Numbered from the stretch's first letter, positions 52,614 to 62,890 are shown. The stretch is 64,000 nucleotides of DNA from Janthinobacterium sp. UMAB-56 (GCF_900095265.1 NZ_LT607665.1:1-64000); one strand, 5' to 3'. The notes: a model not told the origin generated them from the letters alone. Made by a program: numbers and translations.

Positions 52614-53699
52614 TTACTGGCCGCTGCGCATGGCGCGGCTCATGCTGTGCACGGCTTCCACCATGGCTGCCACCGATTCCGGCGGCGTGAACTGGGAAAT
52701 ACCATGGCCCAGGTTGAATACGTGGCCCGTGCCTGCCGACGGCGCGCCGAAAGCATTCAGGACCTTGGCCACTTCGGCGCGGATCTGTTCCGGGCTGGCG
52801 AACAGGATGGCAGGGTCGAGATTGCCCTGCAAGCCCACTTTATGTCCTACCAGCTGGCGCGCGCGCGTCAGGTTGACGGTCCAGTCCAGGCCCACGGCAT
52901 CGGCGCCGATGTCGGCGATCTGCTCGATCCACTGGCCGCCGCCCTTGGTAAACACGATGGCGGGAATCTTGACGCCATCCTTGTCGCGCTTCAGCTGCGC
53001 CACCACTTGCTGCATGTAGGCCAGCGAGAATTCCTGGTAGGCGCCATCGGCCAGCGCACCGCCCCAGGAATCAAAAATCATCACGGCTTGCGCGCCGGCA
53101 TCGATCTGCGCATTCAGGTACTGCGCCACCGAGGTAGCGTTGATGGCCAGAATGTGGTGCATCAGGTCAGGGCGGTTGTACAGCATCTTCTTGATGGTAT
53201 GGAACTCTTTCGAGCCGCCGCCTTCCACCATGTAACACGCCAGCGTCCACGGGCTGCCGGAAAAACCGATCAGCGGCACACGGCCGTTGAGTTCCGTGCG
53301 GATTTGCGTGACAGCCTTGAAGACGTAGTCGAGCGACTCCAGGTCCGGCACTTGCAGTGCCTTGACATCCTGCTCGGTGCGCAGCGGGCGCTCGAACTTC
53401 GGGCCTTCGCCATCGGCGAAATACAGGCCCAGGCCCATGGCGTCAGGCACAGTCAGGATGTCGGAAAACAGGATGGCCGCGTCGAGCGGGAAACGCTCCA
53501 GAGGCTGCAAGGTCACTTCCGTGGCGTAATCGGGATTCTTTGCCAGGCCGAGGAAAGAGCCGGCCCGCTCGCGCGTGGCGCGGTATTCGGGCAGGTAGCG
53601 GCCCGCCTGGCGCATCAGCCAGACGGGCGTGTGCTCGGTCGGCTGGCGCAGCAGGGCGCGCAGGAAAGTATCATTCTGGAGCGGAGCAAATTGTGGCAT
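52614..53699 (-). CDS. hemE: Uroporphyrinogen decarboxylase
   Basis: This is a 361-residue enzyme that decarboxylates the four acetate side chains of uroporphyrinogen III to coproporphyrinogen III in heme synthesis. The N-terminal substrate loop is [19 protein letters not shown] (about 25-43), with conserved Arg and Asp of the [15 protein letters not shown] motif. The second signature is [19 protein letters not shown] (about 144-162). I chose the ATG at 53699 ([10 protein letters not shown]); the longer frame has no ribosome site. It is monocistronic, divergent from the S9 peptidase gene. Confidence 0.96.
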   Translation of the reverse strand: MPQFAPLQNDTFLRALLRQPTEHTPVWLMRQAGRYLPEYRATRERAGSFLGLAKNPDYATEVTLQPLERFPLDAAILFSDILTVPDAMGLGLYFADGEGPKFERPLRTEQDVKALQVPDLESLDYVFKAVTQIRTELNGRVPLIGFSGSPWTLACYMVEGGGSKEFHTIKKMLYNRPDLMHHILAINATSVAQYLNAQIDAGAQAVMIFDSWGGALADGAYQEFSLAYMQQVVAQLKRDKDGVKIPAIVFTKGGGQWIEQIADIGADAVGLDWTVNLTRARQLVGHKVGLQGNLDPAILFASPEQIRAEVAKVLNAFGAPSAGTGHVFNLGHGISQFTPPESVAAMVEAVHSMSRAMRSGQ

Positions 53700-53897
53700 G
53701 GCAGGCAATCGAGCTTGGAGAAGCGGTATTATCGCACCCAATGGCCGCCATTTCATTGATTCAGGTGCCGCTTTGCAGCATTTGCCACGCACAGCGATGA
53801 CTTTCGTTGTGCCTGCCCTTCCATTATGATGATGCACGTCGCCGCGCGCCCTGACCCTGCCTGGCGGCCCTTGATCCCCTCACTACACGGAGCCCGC

Positions 53898-55841
53898 ATG
53901 ACCTCGACCGCATCCAGCACCCCTTATGGCATCTGGCCATCGCCGATCAGCGCGGCCGTCGTCGCCGCTGGCGCCTCGCCACTGACGCAGCTGGCCCTGG
54001 GCGGTGCGGATGGGAACGATGTGCTCTGGCTGGCCGGGCGCGCCAGCGAAGCGGGCCGCAATACCCTGCTGCGCCAGCGCGGCGCGCGTGTCGATGAACT
54101 GACGCCGGCTCCCTTCAATGTGCGCACCCGCGTGCATGAATACGGCGGCGGCGCGTATGCCGTCGCCGGCGATACCGTGTATTTCTCGCATTTCGCCGAC
54201 AACTGCCTGTACCGCGTGAACGGCGACGGCGTGTCCGAAGCGTTCACCAAGGGCGGCAGCACGCGCCATGCGGACTTCGTCGTCGATGCGGCCCGTTCCC
54301 GCCTGATCGCCGTGCGCGAGCAGCATCCGGAAGAAGGTCATGCCCATCCGGAAAACAGCCTGGCCGCCGTCGGCTTCGATGGGCGTGAAACGGTGCTGGC
54401 GCGCGGCCACGATTTTTATGCAGCGCCGCGCTTGTCGCCGGACGGCAGCCAGTTGGCCTGGATCAGCTGGGATCACCCACGCCTGCCGTGGCAAGGCACG
54501 GAACTGTGGCTGGCCGACGTACAGGCGGACGGTAGCCTCGGTTCGCCGCGCCTGATCGCCGGCGGCGCACGCGAGTCGATTTGCCAGCCGGAATGGTCGC
54601 CGGGCGGCTTGCTGCACTTCGTTTCCGACAGCAGCGGCTGGTGGAATCTGTACCGCCTGCACGGCGCCGACGTCGAAGCGCTATGCCCGATGGAAGCGGA
54701 ATTTGCCACGCCGCACTGGACCTTCGGCGGTAGCATGTACGGTTTTATTTCCGACGATGAGATCGTCTGCACGTATATCCAGGCCGGCATCAGCTACCTG
54801 GCGCAATTGAACGTGGCGGCGGCCAAGCTCGAGCCGATTCCGCACCCGTACCAGGAAATCCGCGAACTGCGCGTGGGACCCGGCTTCGTCGCGCTGCTGG
54901 GTGGCAGTCCCACGATTGCGCTGGAACTGGCGCGCATCGATTTGTCGAACCATGAGCTGGAAGTGCTGGCGCAGTCGATCGCCCACTTGCCCGCGCTCGA
55001 CTACCTGTCCGTGCCGCGCAGCTTGCGTTTTCCTAGCAGCAATGGCCGCACGGCGTACGCCTTCTTTTATCCGCCCACCAACGGCGACGTACAGGCGCCG
55101 GCAGGAACCCTGCCGCCCGTCATCGTCATCAGCCATGGCGGTCCCACCAGCATGGCCAGCAATACCTTGAAACTGGCGACGCAGTACTGGACCAGCCGCG
55201 GCATCGGCGTACTCGACGTCAACTATGGCGGCAGCAGCGGCTTCGGCCGCGAATACCGCGACGCGCTGCGCGGACAGTGGGGCATCGTCGACGTGGAAGA
55301 CTGCATCGCCGGCGCGCGCTACCTGGCAAGCAATGGCCTGGCCGACCCGGAACGCCTGATCGTTCGCGGCGGCAGCGCCGGCGGCCTGACGACCCTGTGC
55401 GCGCTGACCTTCCACGACGTCTTCAAGGCGGGCGCCAGTTACTATGGCGTATCCGACCTGAAGGGCCTGGACAACGATTCGCACAAGTTCGAATCGCGTT
55501 ACACCGACTACCTGATCGCCTCGCAGCCACAAGCCGAAGCGCTGTACCGTGAACGCTCGCCCATCCATCACACGGACAAATTGTCGCGCCCCATGATTTT
55601 CTTCCAGGGCCTGGACGACAAGGTGGTGCCGCCGCAGCAGTCGCAGCTGATGGTCGACGCCCTGCAGGCGCGCGGCGTACCGGTCGCTTACGTGCCGCTC
55701 GAGGGCGAAGGACACGGCTTCCGCAAGGCGGAAAACATCGTGCGTACGCTGGACGCGGAACTGTATTTCTACCAGCGCGTATTCGGCCTGCCCGTGGCGC
55801 CCGGCGAGCCTGCCGTGCATATCGCCAATTTGCCCGCATGA
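53898..55841 (+). CDS. S9-family prolyl oligopeptidase-like enzyme
   Basis: This is a 647-residue serine peptidase of the S9 family (acylaminoacyl-peptidase or dipeptidyl-peptidase type). The beta-propeller fills residues about 20-370 and the alpha/beta hydrolase domain about 395-640. The catalytic Ser is about 493 (RGGSAGGL), Asp about 573/574 (GLDDKVVPP) and His about 606 (GEGHGF). No signal peptide is seen, so it is cytoplasmic. I chose the ATG at 53898 with GGAG upstream. Its stop overlaps the SNF2 helicase start by 4 bp. Confidence 0.9.
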   Translation: MTSTASSTPYGIWPSPISAAVVAAGASPLTQLALGGADGNDVLWLAGRASEAGRNTLLRQRGARVDELTPAPFNVRTRVHEYGGGAYAVAGDTVYFSHFADNCLYRVNGDGVSEAFTKGGSTRHADFVVDAARSRLIAVREQHPEEGHAHPENSLAAVGFDGRETVLARGHDFYAAPRLSPDGSQLAWISWDHPRLPWQGTELWLADVQADGSLGSPRLIAGGARESICQPEWSPGGLLHFVSDSSGWWNLYRLHGADVEALCPMEAEFATPHWTFGGSMYGFISDDEIVCTYIQAGISYLAQLNVAAAKLEPIPHPYQEIRELRVGPGFVALLGGSPTIALELARIDLSNHELEVLAQSIAHLPALDYLSVPRSLRFPSSNGRTAYAFFYPPTNGDVQAPAGTLPPVIVISHGGPTSMASNTLKLATQYWTSRGIGVLDVNYGGSSGFGREYRDALRGQWGIVDVEDCIAGARYLASNGLADPERLIVRGGSAGGLTTLCALTFHDVFKAGASYYGVSDLKGLDNDSHKFESRYTDYLIASQPQAEALYRERSPIHHTDKLSRPMIFFQGLDDKVVPPQQSQLMVDALQARGVPVAYVPLEGEGHGFRKAENIVRTLDAELYFYQRVFGLPVAPGEPAVHIANLPA

Positions 55842-58800
55842 GTGACACGCATTCCGACCAGCAACTGCTAGACGAATTTGCCGCCCTGGAGCAGCACGAC
55901 CAGATGATCCTGGCCTTGCTGGCCATCGCGGGTGAACCGGTGGGCAAGCATGCCGTGTATGAACACTTGCAGCGCGCCAATGTCGTCGAGCCGGACGGCA
56001 CGCCGTTCGCCCTGCTCACCGTCACGGGCATGCTGCAGCATTTGACGCGGCGCGCGCTGGCGTCCGAAGTGGTGGGACGGGGCTACGCCTGCGAAGCCAG
56101 GCTGCGCTGGCCCGCCATGCGCGCGGCCATCGAGCACCTGGTGTTTCGCGACCTGTGCCAGGCCATCGAGCTGATCAATCCCGTGCGGCGCAACTGGGAT
56201 GGCTATGTGGAATTGCGCAGCTACCGGCAAGGCGTGGCACGCTTGCGCATCGCCCTGCTGCGCAATGACGAGGTGCGCCACGTGGCTGCCATCCTGGCCG
56301 CTTGCATGGCGTGCTATGAAGCGCAGCAGCTGCATCCGCTGATCGAAATTTTCGGCCGGCCGTTCGCGCCGGAGATGCTGTCTTTCGTCATGCCGCAACT
56401 GCAGGACGACATCCTCGCCGTGCTGCTGGGCAACGCGCCGCGCGAGCCGGCCACGGCGCTCGCCATCCGCGCCTACGCGCGCGACCACCACGCGCGCCAG
56501 GCGGCGGCCGGCGACCATCTCGGCGCTAACCTGCCGCTGGCCCTGGCCGAAGACGCGCTGCTGTGCGGCGAACTCGACGCGGCCGCGCGCTACCTGGCGG
56601 GCCAGCAGGGGCCGCAGGCGCTGTTTGTCGACAGCAGCATCGCCCTGTTGCGCGGCGAACATGCACACGCCGTGGCAGGCTTTGAAACGGCCCTGAAAGG
56701 ATTGCGCAAGGAAGCGGGCAAGCGCAAGCTGTGCTTCACGGGCATCGGCGGCCACCTGTACGTGCTGGCCCTGCTGCGCGGCAATGACGCCAAGCTGCTG
56801 AAAAACGCGGAGAGCTACCTCGATATCGCCCTGCACGCGCAGCCGAACCACGACAGCATCGTCTACCAGCAGCTCAACACCTTGCGCCTGGTGCGCGCCG
56901 GCGTGCAGCTGGCCGAAAGCATCCCCACGCGCAGCTGGGAAACGGGACTGCAGGCACAGCTGTTCCAGGCCTTGCTGTACTACTGGCTGGCGCTACCGCA
57001 ATTGAGCGAACGCAAGGAGCAGCTGCGAGCGCTGGTGCAGCAAGCCGATGCGGCCGGCTACGATCTGATCGCGGCGCAGGCGGCCGGCTTGCTGGGCTTG
57101 ATGGGCGAGCCGCAGCAGGAGCGCTATGCGACGGCCAAGCGGGCGCAACACGGCTTGACGGACATGGCACCGTGGTTCGAGCGCCAGGAAGCGTGGCAGC
57201 GCCAGCTGAGCGCGCTCATCAACCTGCAGCAGGGCGCCCCGGCCGAAGCCTTGGGCAGCGTCTCGCGGCTGGTGTGGCTGGTGGCATTCGACCCGCGCTT
57301 TGGCTTGACGGCCGTGGAAGTACGGGAACAGAAGCGCGACGCGCGCGGCGGCTGGAGCAAGGGCCGCGCCATGGGCTTGAAGCGCCTGGCCGAAGAGGCG
57401 GGCGACATCGATTTTCTCACGCCGCAAGACGCCCGCGCGGCGGGCAGCATCGCGCCATTCAAACAGTACTATTCGTCGGCACCACGCTATGAAATCGAGC
57501 TGGACAAGGCCGCCGTCTTGCTGGTGGGTCACCCGCTGGTGTTCTGGCTCGACCATCCGGACACGCGCGTGGAACTGATCGCCGGCGCGCCGGAACTGCT
57601 GATCAAGTCGCACGAGGGGCAGCTGTGGCTGGGCATGCAGCCGCCTCTGCCCGACAACGGCAGCAATGTGGTGGTGCAGCGCGAGACGCCGACGCGCTTG
57701 CGCGTGGTGCACATCCTCGACGAGCACCGGCGCATCGGCGCCATCGTGGGCCTGGGTCTGTCCGTGCCCCTGCACGCGGAAAAACAGGTGATGCAGGCAA
57801 TAGGCGCCATCTCGTCGATGGTCACCGTGCAATCCGACATCGGTGGCGGCACCGGCGACGCCGAAGTGATCACGGCCGACCACCGCCTGCACGTGCATTT
57901 GCTACCCTATCAGCAGGGCTTGAAAATGCAGATTTTAGTCCGCCCGCTGCTCGACAACGGTGCCTATTACGCACCGGGCAGCGGCGCCGAAAGCGTGTTT
58001 GCCGATGTGGCGGGCCGGGCCGTGCAAGCGCGGCGCGACCTCAACGCAGAACGCGAAGCGCAGCGCCAGCTCATCGGTCGTTGCCTGGTGCTGGAAGAAG
58101 CGCAAGAAGAGCATGGCGAGTGGCTGCTGGGCCAGCCTGCCCTGGGCCTGCAACTGCTGGTGGAATTGCAGGCGCTGGCGCCAAACGGCATCGTGCTGGC
58201 CTGGCCCGAAGGCGAAACCATGCGCGTGTCGAAACGCATCGACAGCGGCCAGATGCGCTTGAACATCAAGAGTGAAAAGGACTGGTTTGCCGCCAGCGGC
58301 GAAGTGCAGATCGATGAAGACAAGGTGATGGATTTGCGCGCCCTGCTCGATTTGATGCAAAACAATAAGAGCCGCTTCGTGGCCCTGGGGGACAATCAGT
58401 TCCTGGCCCTCAGCGACGAATTGCACCGGCGCCTGTCCGAGCTGGCCGCGTATGGCGAGGCGCATGCCGATGGCGTGCACATCCACCCGCTGGCCGCGTT
58501 TGCGCTGGAAGAGCTGGCCAACGAAGCAGGCGGCGTGAAGGCCGACAAATTGTGGCGCGAACACTTGCTGCGCCTGCGCGCCCTCGACGACTATCAACCG
58601 CAACTGCCCAGCACCCTGCAGGCGGACTTGCGCGACTACCAGCTGGCCGGCTACCAGTGGCTGGCGCGCTTGGCGCACTGGGGCGTCGGCGCCTGCCTGG
58701 CCGACGACATGGGTTTAGGTAAAACCTTGCAGGCGCTGGCACTGATCCTGGCGCGCGCGCCGAACGGCCCCACTCTCGTCGTCGCGCCCACGTCCGTGTG

Positions 58801-60019
58801 CATGAACTGGATCAGCGAAGCGCAGCGCTTCGCGCCCACCTTGAAGGTCAAACTGTTCGGCAGCGGCGACCGCGCCGACATGCTGGAAAAATTGCAGCCC
58901 TTCGACGTAGTGGTGGCCAGCTATGGCTTGCTGCAGCAGGAAGCGAGCCTGTTTGCCGGCGTGCGCTGGCATACGATCGTGCTCGACGAAGCGCAAGCGA
59001 TCAAGAATGGCGCCACCAAGCGCTCGCAAGCCGTGATGGCCTTGCAAGGGGATTTCCGCATGGTGGCCAGCGGCACGCCGCTGGAAAACCACCTGGGTGA
59101 ATTATGGAACCTGTTCCGCTTCATCAACCCGGGTTTGCTGGGCACCCTAGACCAGTTCAACCTGCGCTTTGCCGGGCCCATCGAAAAGGATCAGGACAAA
59201 CGGGCGGCGGCAGGCGCGCGTCTGCGTTTGCGCCGCCTGATCGCGCCCTTCATCTTGCGCCGCACGAAGACGCAAGTGCTGTCGGAATTGCCGTCGCGCA
59301 CGGAAATCGTGCTGGAAGTGGAACTGTCGCCGCAAGAAACGGCGCTGTACGAATCCCTGCGCCGTGAAGCGCTGGAAAAGCTGGCCATGGTGGAAGGGCC
59401 GGCGTCCAAGAAAGCCATCCAGATCCTGGCGGAAATCATGAAACTGCGCCGCGCCTGCTGCAATCCGCAACTGGTGGCGCCAGAACTGGGCCTGGCCAGC
59501 AGCAAGCTGGCGGCCTTCGCCCAACTGCTGTCGGGCTTGCTGGAAAACCGCCACAAGGTGCTCGTCTTCAGCCAGTTCGTCGACCATTTGACCCTCATCC
59601 GCCAGCACCTGGAGCAGCATGGCGTCAGCTACCAGTACCTCGACGGCAGTACTAGCATGCAGGAGCGCAAGCGCCGGGTCGACGCCTTCCAGGCGGGCCA
59701 AGGCGATGTCTTCCTGATCAGCCTGAAGGCGGGCGGCATGGGCATCAACCTGACGGCGGCCGATTACGTGATCCACATGGACCCGTGGTGGAACCCGGCC
59801 GTGGAAGACCAGGCCTCGGATCGCGCCCACCGCATGGGGCAATTGCGCCCCGTCACCATTTACCGCCTGGTGGCGAAGCACACGATCGAGGAAGGCATCG
59901 TCGAATTGCACCAGCACAAGCGCGACCTGGCCGACAGTTTATTGGAAGGCAGCGATGCTGCCGCGCGCATGTCGGCCAATGACATGCTGGGCATGCTGCA
60001 GGAAGGGTTGAAGAAATGA
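55838..60019 (+). CDS. SNF2-family helicase with large N-terminal region
   Basis: This is a 1,393-residue protein. The C-terminal SNF2 motor (about 920-1390) has Walker A DDMGLGKTLQ (about 955-964), DEAQ (about 1049-1052), SGTPLENHLGELWNLFRF and the last motif QASDRAHRMGQLRPVTIYRLV (about 1322-1342). Residues about 550-920 look like a bacterial SNF2-associated domain. Residues about 1-130 resemble a winged-helix region and about 180-530 a helical solenoid. The family moves along double-stranded DNA and remodels bound proteins. It is coupled to an S9 peptidase, not to a methylase or defence gene. Confidence 0.9.
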   Translation: MSDTHSDQQLLDEFAALEQHDQMILALLAIAGEPVGKHAVYEHLQRANVVEPDGTPFALLTVTGMLQHLTRRALASEVVGRGYACEARLRWPAMRAAIEHLVFRDLCQAIELINPVRRNWDGYVELRSYRQGVARLRIALLRNDEVRHVAAILAACMACYEAQQLHPLIEIFGRPFAPEMLSFVMPQLQDDILAVLLGNAPREPATALAIRAYARDHHARQAAAGDHLGANLPLALAEDALLCGELDAAARYLAGQQGPQALFVDSSIALLRGEHAHAVAGFETALKGLRKEAGKRKLCFTGIGGHLYVLALLRGNDAKLLKNAESYLDIALHAQPNHDSIVYQQLNTLRLVRAGVQLAESIPTRSWETGLQAQLFQALLYYWLALPQLSERKEQLRALVQQADAAGYDLIAAQAAGLLGLMGEPQQERYATAKRAQHGLTDMAPWFERQEAWQRQLSALINLQQGAPAEALGSVSRLVWLVAFDPRFGLTAVEVREQKRDARGGWSKGRAMGLKRLAEEAGDIDFLTPQDARAAGSIAPFKQYYSSAPRYEIELDKAAVLLVGHPLVFWLDHPDTRVELIAGAPELLIKSHEGQLWLGMQPPLPDNGSNVVVQRETPTRLRVVHILDEHRRIGAIVGLGLSVPLHAEKQVMQAIGAISSMVTVQSDIGGGTGDAEVITADHRLHVHLLPYQQGLKMQILVRPLLDNGAYYAPGSGAESVFADVAGRAVQARRDLNAEREAQRQLIGRCLVLEEAQEEHGEWLLGQPALGLQLLVELQALAPNGIVLAWPEGETMRVSKRIDSGQMRLNIKSEKDWFAASGEVQIDEDKVMDLRALLDLMQNNKSRFVALGDNQFLALSDELHRRLSELAAYGEAHADGVHIHPLAAFALEELANEAGGVKADKLWREHLLRLRALDDYQPQLPSTLQADLRDYQLAGYQWLARLAHWGVGACLADDMGLGKTLQALALILARAPNGPTLVVAPTSVCMNWISEAQRFAPTLKVKLFGSGDRADMLEKLQPFDVVVASYGLLQQEASLFAGVRWHTIVLDEAQAIKNGATKRSQAVMALQGDFRMVASGTPLENHLGELWNLFRFINPGLLGTLDQFNLRFAGPIEKDQDKRAAAGARLRLRRLIAPFILRRTKTQVLSELPSRTEIVLEVELSPQETALYESLRREALEKLAMVEGPASKKAIQILAEIMKLRRACCNPQLVAPELGLASSKLAAFAQLLSGLLENRHKVLVFSQFVDHLTLIRQHLEQHGVSYQYLDGSTSMQERKRRVDAFQAGQGDVFLISLKAGGMGINLTAADYVIHMDPWWNPAVEDQASDRAHRMGQLRPVTIYRLVAKHTIEEGIVELHQHKRDLADSLLEGSDAAARMSANDMLGMLQEGLKK

Positions 60020-60087
60020 GCTTGAAAAAATGAACGGGAGTCCAGGTTCCATGCGATGATCGTTTTTCCCTGTTTCTCTCCCATGCC

Positions 60088-60576
60088 ATGACCGACTATA
60101 TCGCCACCAGCGCCGGCCAGCGCGCCACCTTTTTGTGCGGCAAATCCTGGACCGCCTACGTCAGCACCTTCCTCATTGCCGTGCTGCTGTTCTTTGCGGC
60201 CCTGCCGCTGGCCTTCAAGTACAACGCGCGCGCCGCTTTCGTCGTGCTGATCGGCTCGGCCCTGATCGTCGGCTACCGCCTGCTGACGATACGCAGCTAT
60301 CAGCTGTACATTGATGAGGCGGGCGTGTGGCTGGCATCCGGCATCTTGCCATGGAAAAAGAAACTCACGGGCGTCAAATGGCGCGACATGGACGAAGCCG
60401 TGTATGAAACCAACTTCTGGAGCTGGCTGTTCCAGTCCTATACGGTGCGCGTCAGCCAGCGCTACACGCAAGACATCGAAATCCACGCCACCGGCATGGC
60501 GCGCGGCAAGGATGCCGTGGCGGCCATCAATGCGCGCCATCAGGAAATGCTGCGCGGCAGCGCCATCGTCGTCTAG
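60088..60576 (+). CDS. PH-like (bPH2) membrane protein
   Basis: This is a 162-residue membrane protein with two helices at about 25-47 and 48-66. A cytoplasmic bPH2-type domain follows (about 70-130; SYQLYIDEAGVWLASGILPWKKKLTGVKWRDMDEAVYE). The pattern resembles YdbS/YdbT-like proteins. It starts 69 bp after the SNF2 gene. Function is unknown. Confidence 0.65.
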   Translation: MTDYIATSAGQRATFLCGKSWTAYVSTFLIAVLLFFAALPLAFKYNARAAFVVLIGSALIVGYRLLTIRSYQLYIDEAGVWLASGILPWKKKLTGVKWRDMDEAVYETNFWSWLFQSYTVRVSQRYTQDIEIHATGMARGKDAVAAINARHQEMLRGSAIVV

Positions 60577-60665
60577 CCCGGCGGACGGGCGGCAAAAAAC
60601 TGCGCAAGCGCGGCAATTAATGCTAATCTTTGGCCGCCCTGGCAAGCAAAGCCAACCTTTCAATA

Positions 60666-60718
60666 GTTGTTTGTTACCTATATTATCAGTTTATTATTTT
60701 AAGATAATAGCAAACAAC
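60666..60718. promoter_or_regulatory. Nested AT-rich inverted repeat upstream of the DUF885 gene
   Basis: Outer arms GTTGTTTG (60666-60673) and CAAACAAC (60711-60718) enclose inner arms TATTATC (60681-60687) and GATAATA (60703-60709). It ends 21 bp before the start codon. It can be an operator pair or an RNA hairpin covering the translation start. Confidence 0.55.
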
Positions 60719-60739
60719 AAAATATTCAAGAGATAAACT

Positions 60740-62599
60740 ATGCTGATAAGAAATAAAGTTGCGCTCGCCGCATTGATGATGGCCTTTACCCTGACACCGG
60801 CCAGCGCCGCCAAGAAGCCGCAGAAGCATGGCAAGGCTACGAGCAGCAGCAAGAAAAAAACCGTCGCCAGGAAGGCGACCGTCGTCAGCGCCGCCACGGC
60901 AGCCACGGTCGCCGCCGTCGCCAGCGAGAACAGCAGCGACCGTTCCATGAATAACCTCAGCGGCCAGTTCCTCATGGCCCTGTGGCGCCTGGATCCGGAA
61001 AGCGCGATTTCGGTCGGCAAGTATGACCGTGCCGCCTACCTGAGCATTCCCGACGCGGCCAGTCGCCAGAAGCAGTTGGCCTTCATCGACGAATGGCTGG
61101 GCAAGTTCGACAAGCTCAATGCCGGCAAAATGTCGGACAAGCAACGCACCGACCTGGCCTTGCTGACGAATAAACTGCAATCGGACCGCTGGTACCTGAC
61201 CACCTTCCGCGAATTCGAATGGAATCCCGCCCTGTACAACGTGGCCGGTTCCATCGACTTCATTCTGAACACGGAATACGCGTCCCAGCCGCAGCGCCTG
61301 CGCACCTTGCTCAAGCGTATCGCCACCGTGCCGCAATACTATGCGGCCGCGCGTGCCAGTATCAATCATCCCACGCGCGAACACACGCAGCTGGCCATCG
61401 CCCAGAGCGCCGGCGTGCTCAGCGTGCTTGACGACCTGAACAAGACGGCACAGGGCTCCATACTGACGCCGACGGAAAAACAGCTGTACAACGCGCGCAT
61501 CGCTGCAGCCCGCACAGCCGTGCAAGGCTACGCGGCCTGGCTGACGGAACAGGATGCCGCGCTGGCGCAGAACGGCAATGCGCGTTCCTTCCGCATCGGC
61601 AAGGATTTATATGAGCAGAAATTCGCCTACGATATCCAGGCCAGCGTAAGCGCCGAGCAGATGTACCAGAAAGCCCTGGCGGCGCGCGAAAAGCTGCTCG
61701 AGCACATGGATAGCCTGTCCGACGAACTGTGGCTGAAAACCATGGGCGCCACGGCCAAGCCGGCGGATCGCACGGCGAAGATCGGCATGGTAATCGACAA
61801 GCTGTCCAGCAATCACGTGGCGGCCGCCGACTTCGTGCCGGAAATCCGCCGCCAGATCCCAGAATTGCAGGAATGGGTGAGCAGCCACAATCTGCTGACG
61901 ATGGATCCGAAAAAGCCCCTGGTCGTGCGTGAAACGCCCGCTTACCAGCGCGGCGTGGCCGGCGCCAGCATCGAGGCGCCCGGCCCGTACCGCCCGCATG
62001 ACCGCACTTATTACAACGTGACGCCACTCGATGGCGAAACGCCGGAACAGGCGGAAAGCAGCTTGCGCGAGTACAACCACTGGATCTTGCAGATCCTGAA
62101 CATCCACGAAGCCATCCCCGGCCACTACACGCAGCTGGTGTATGCCAACAAGTCGCCGTCGCTGGTCAAGTCCATCTTCGGCAATGGCGCCATGATCGAA
62201 GGCTGGGCCGTGTATGGCGAACGCATGATGCTCGAATCGGGCTATGGCAATAACGCGCCGGAAATGTGGCTGATGTATTCGAAGTGGAATTTGCGCAGCG
62301 TCACCAACACCATCCTCGACTACAGCGTGCATGTGCTGGGCATGACGCAAGAGCAAGCACTCGACCTGCTGACGCGCCAAGCCTTCCAGACCAAGCGTGA
62401 AGCGACGGAAAAATGGCGCCGCGTGCAGCTAAGCTCGGTGCAACTGACCAGCTATTTCAGCGGCTACAGCGAAATCATGGACTTGCGCGAACAGCGCAAG
62501 CAAGCGCTGGGCAGCAAGTTCGTGCTGAAGGATTTCCACGAACAATTCCTCAGCTACGGCAGCGCGCCCGTGAAAGTCATCAAGGAATTGATGAATTAA
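60740..62599 (+). CDS. DUF885 family exported protein (HEAIPGHY type)
   Basis: This is a 619-residue protein with a signal peptide (about 1-23) and a Lys/Ala-rich linker (about 24-65). The DUF885 domain has the HEAIPGHY motif (His456-His462), which could bind zinc as HExxxxH, followed by EGWAVYGERMM. The family is predicted to be metallopeptidase-like. The gene follows an AT-rich 163-bp gap with a nested dyad and is followed by a terminator. It is probably monocistronic and acts in the periplasm. Confidence 0.9.
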   Translation: MLIRNKVALAALMMAFTLTPASAAKKPQKHGKATSSSKKKTVARKATVVSAATAATVAAVASENSSDRSMNNLSGQFLMALWRLDPESAISVGKYDRAAYLSIPDAASRQKQLAFIDEWLGKFDKLNAGKMSDKQRTDLALLTNKLQSDRWYLTTFREFEWNPALYNVAGSIDFILNTEYASQPQRLRTLLKRIATVPQYYAAARASINHPTREHTQLAIAQSAGVLSVLDDLNKTAQGSILTPTEKQLYNARIAAARTAVQGYAAWLTEQDAALAQNGNARSFRIGKDLYEQKFAYDIQASVSAEQMYQKALAAREKLLEHMDSLSDELWLKTMGATAKPADRTAKIGMVIDKLSSNHVAAADFVPEIRRQIPELQEWVSSHNLLTMDPKKPLVVRETPAYQRGVAGASIEAPGPYRPHDRTYYNVTPLDGETPEQAESSLREYNHWILQILNIHEAIPGHYTQLVYANKSPSLVKSIFGNGAMIEGWAVYGERMMLESGYGNNAPEMWLMYSKWNLRSVTNTILDYSVHVLGMTQEQALDLLTRQAFQTKREATEKWRRVQLSSVQLTSYFSGYSEIMDLREQRKQALGSKFVLKDFHEQFLSYGSAPVKVIKELMN

Positions 62600-62621
62600 G
62601 CGGCGCTCGCCCTCCGCTTGC

Positions 62622-62646
62622 AAAGGGCGCTGCGGCGCCCTTTTTT
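62622..62646 (+). terminator. Terminator of the DUF885 gene
   Basis: AAAGGGCGC and GCGCCCTTTTTT flank a short loop, with a T-run on the plus strand. It is 23 bp after the stop. Confidence 0.85.
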
Positions 62647-62772
62647 GCAGCCGTTTGCGGCGCCGCAAAGCACCAGCGTCCCAATCCATTACGCTCTTGG
62701 GAAGGCAGGCGCCACCGTACTCCTCACTGGCAATTGCCGATTTTTCTGCCAGGTTGGGAGTGGGGAGCATCC

Positions 62773-62865
62773 ATGCATATGCCGAACATGAAACACGTGT
62801 ACTGGATGATGAGCACCTTGGTTTTGCTCAACCTTGGCATCCTCAGAAAGCAGATGCGGCAGTAA
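62773..62865 (+). CDS. Possible 30-residue hydrophobic peptide
   Basis: The frame starts with ATG at 62773, 4 bp after GGGGAGC, which is a fair ribosome site. It codes a hydrophobic core WMMSTLVLLNLGIL and a basic end RKQMRQ. It could be a small membrane protein but also chance. Confidence 0.25.
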   Translation: MHMPNMKHVYWMMSTLVLLNLGILRKQMRQ

Positions 62866-62890
62866 GCACTCACCAAGCGACTGCGCAATA

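Noticed and set aside
52509-53759. A 416-residue plus-strand frame opposite hemE
   Set aside because: HemE motifs are intact on the minus strand. This frame starts within the DnaA-box gap without a ribosome site.
62647-62770. Possible riboswitch before the 30-aa frame
   Set aside because: Short GC-rich dyads are present, but no consensus of a known class could be fitted by eye.
62413-62865. A 150-residue plus-strand frame overlapping the DUF885 3' end
   Set aside because: Most of it is a shadow of the DUF885 gene and its terminator. Only the last 30 codons have a ribosome site.
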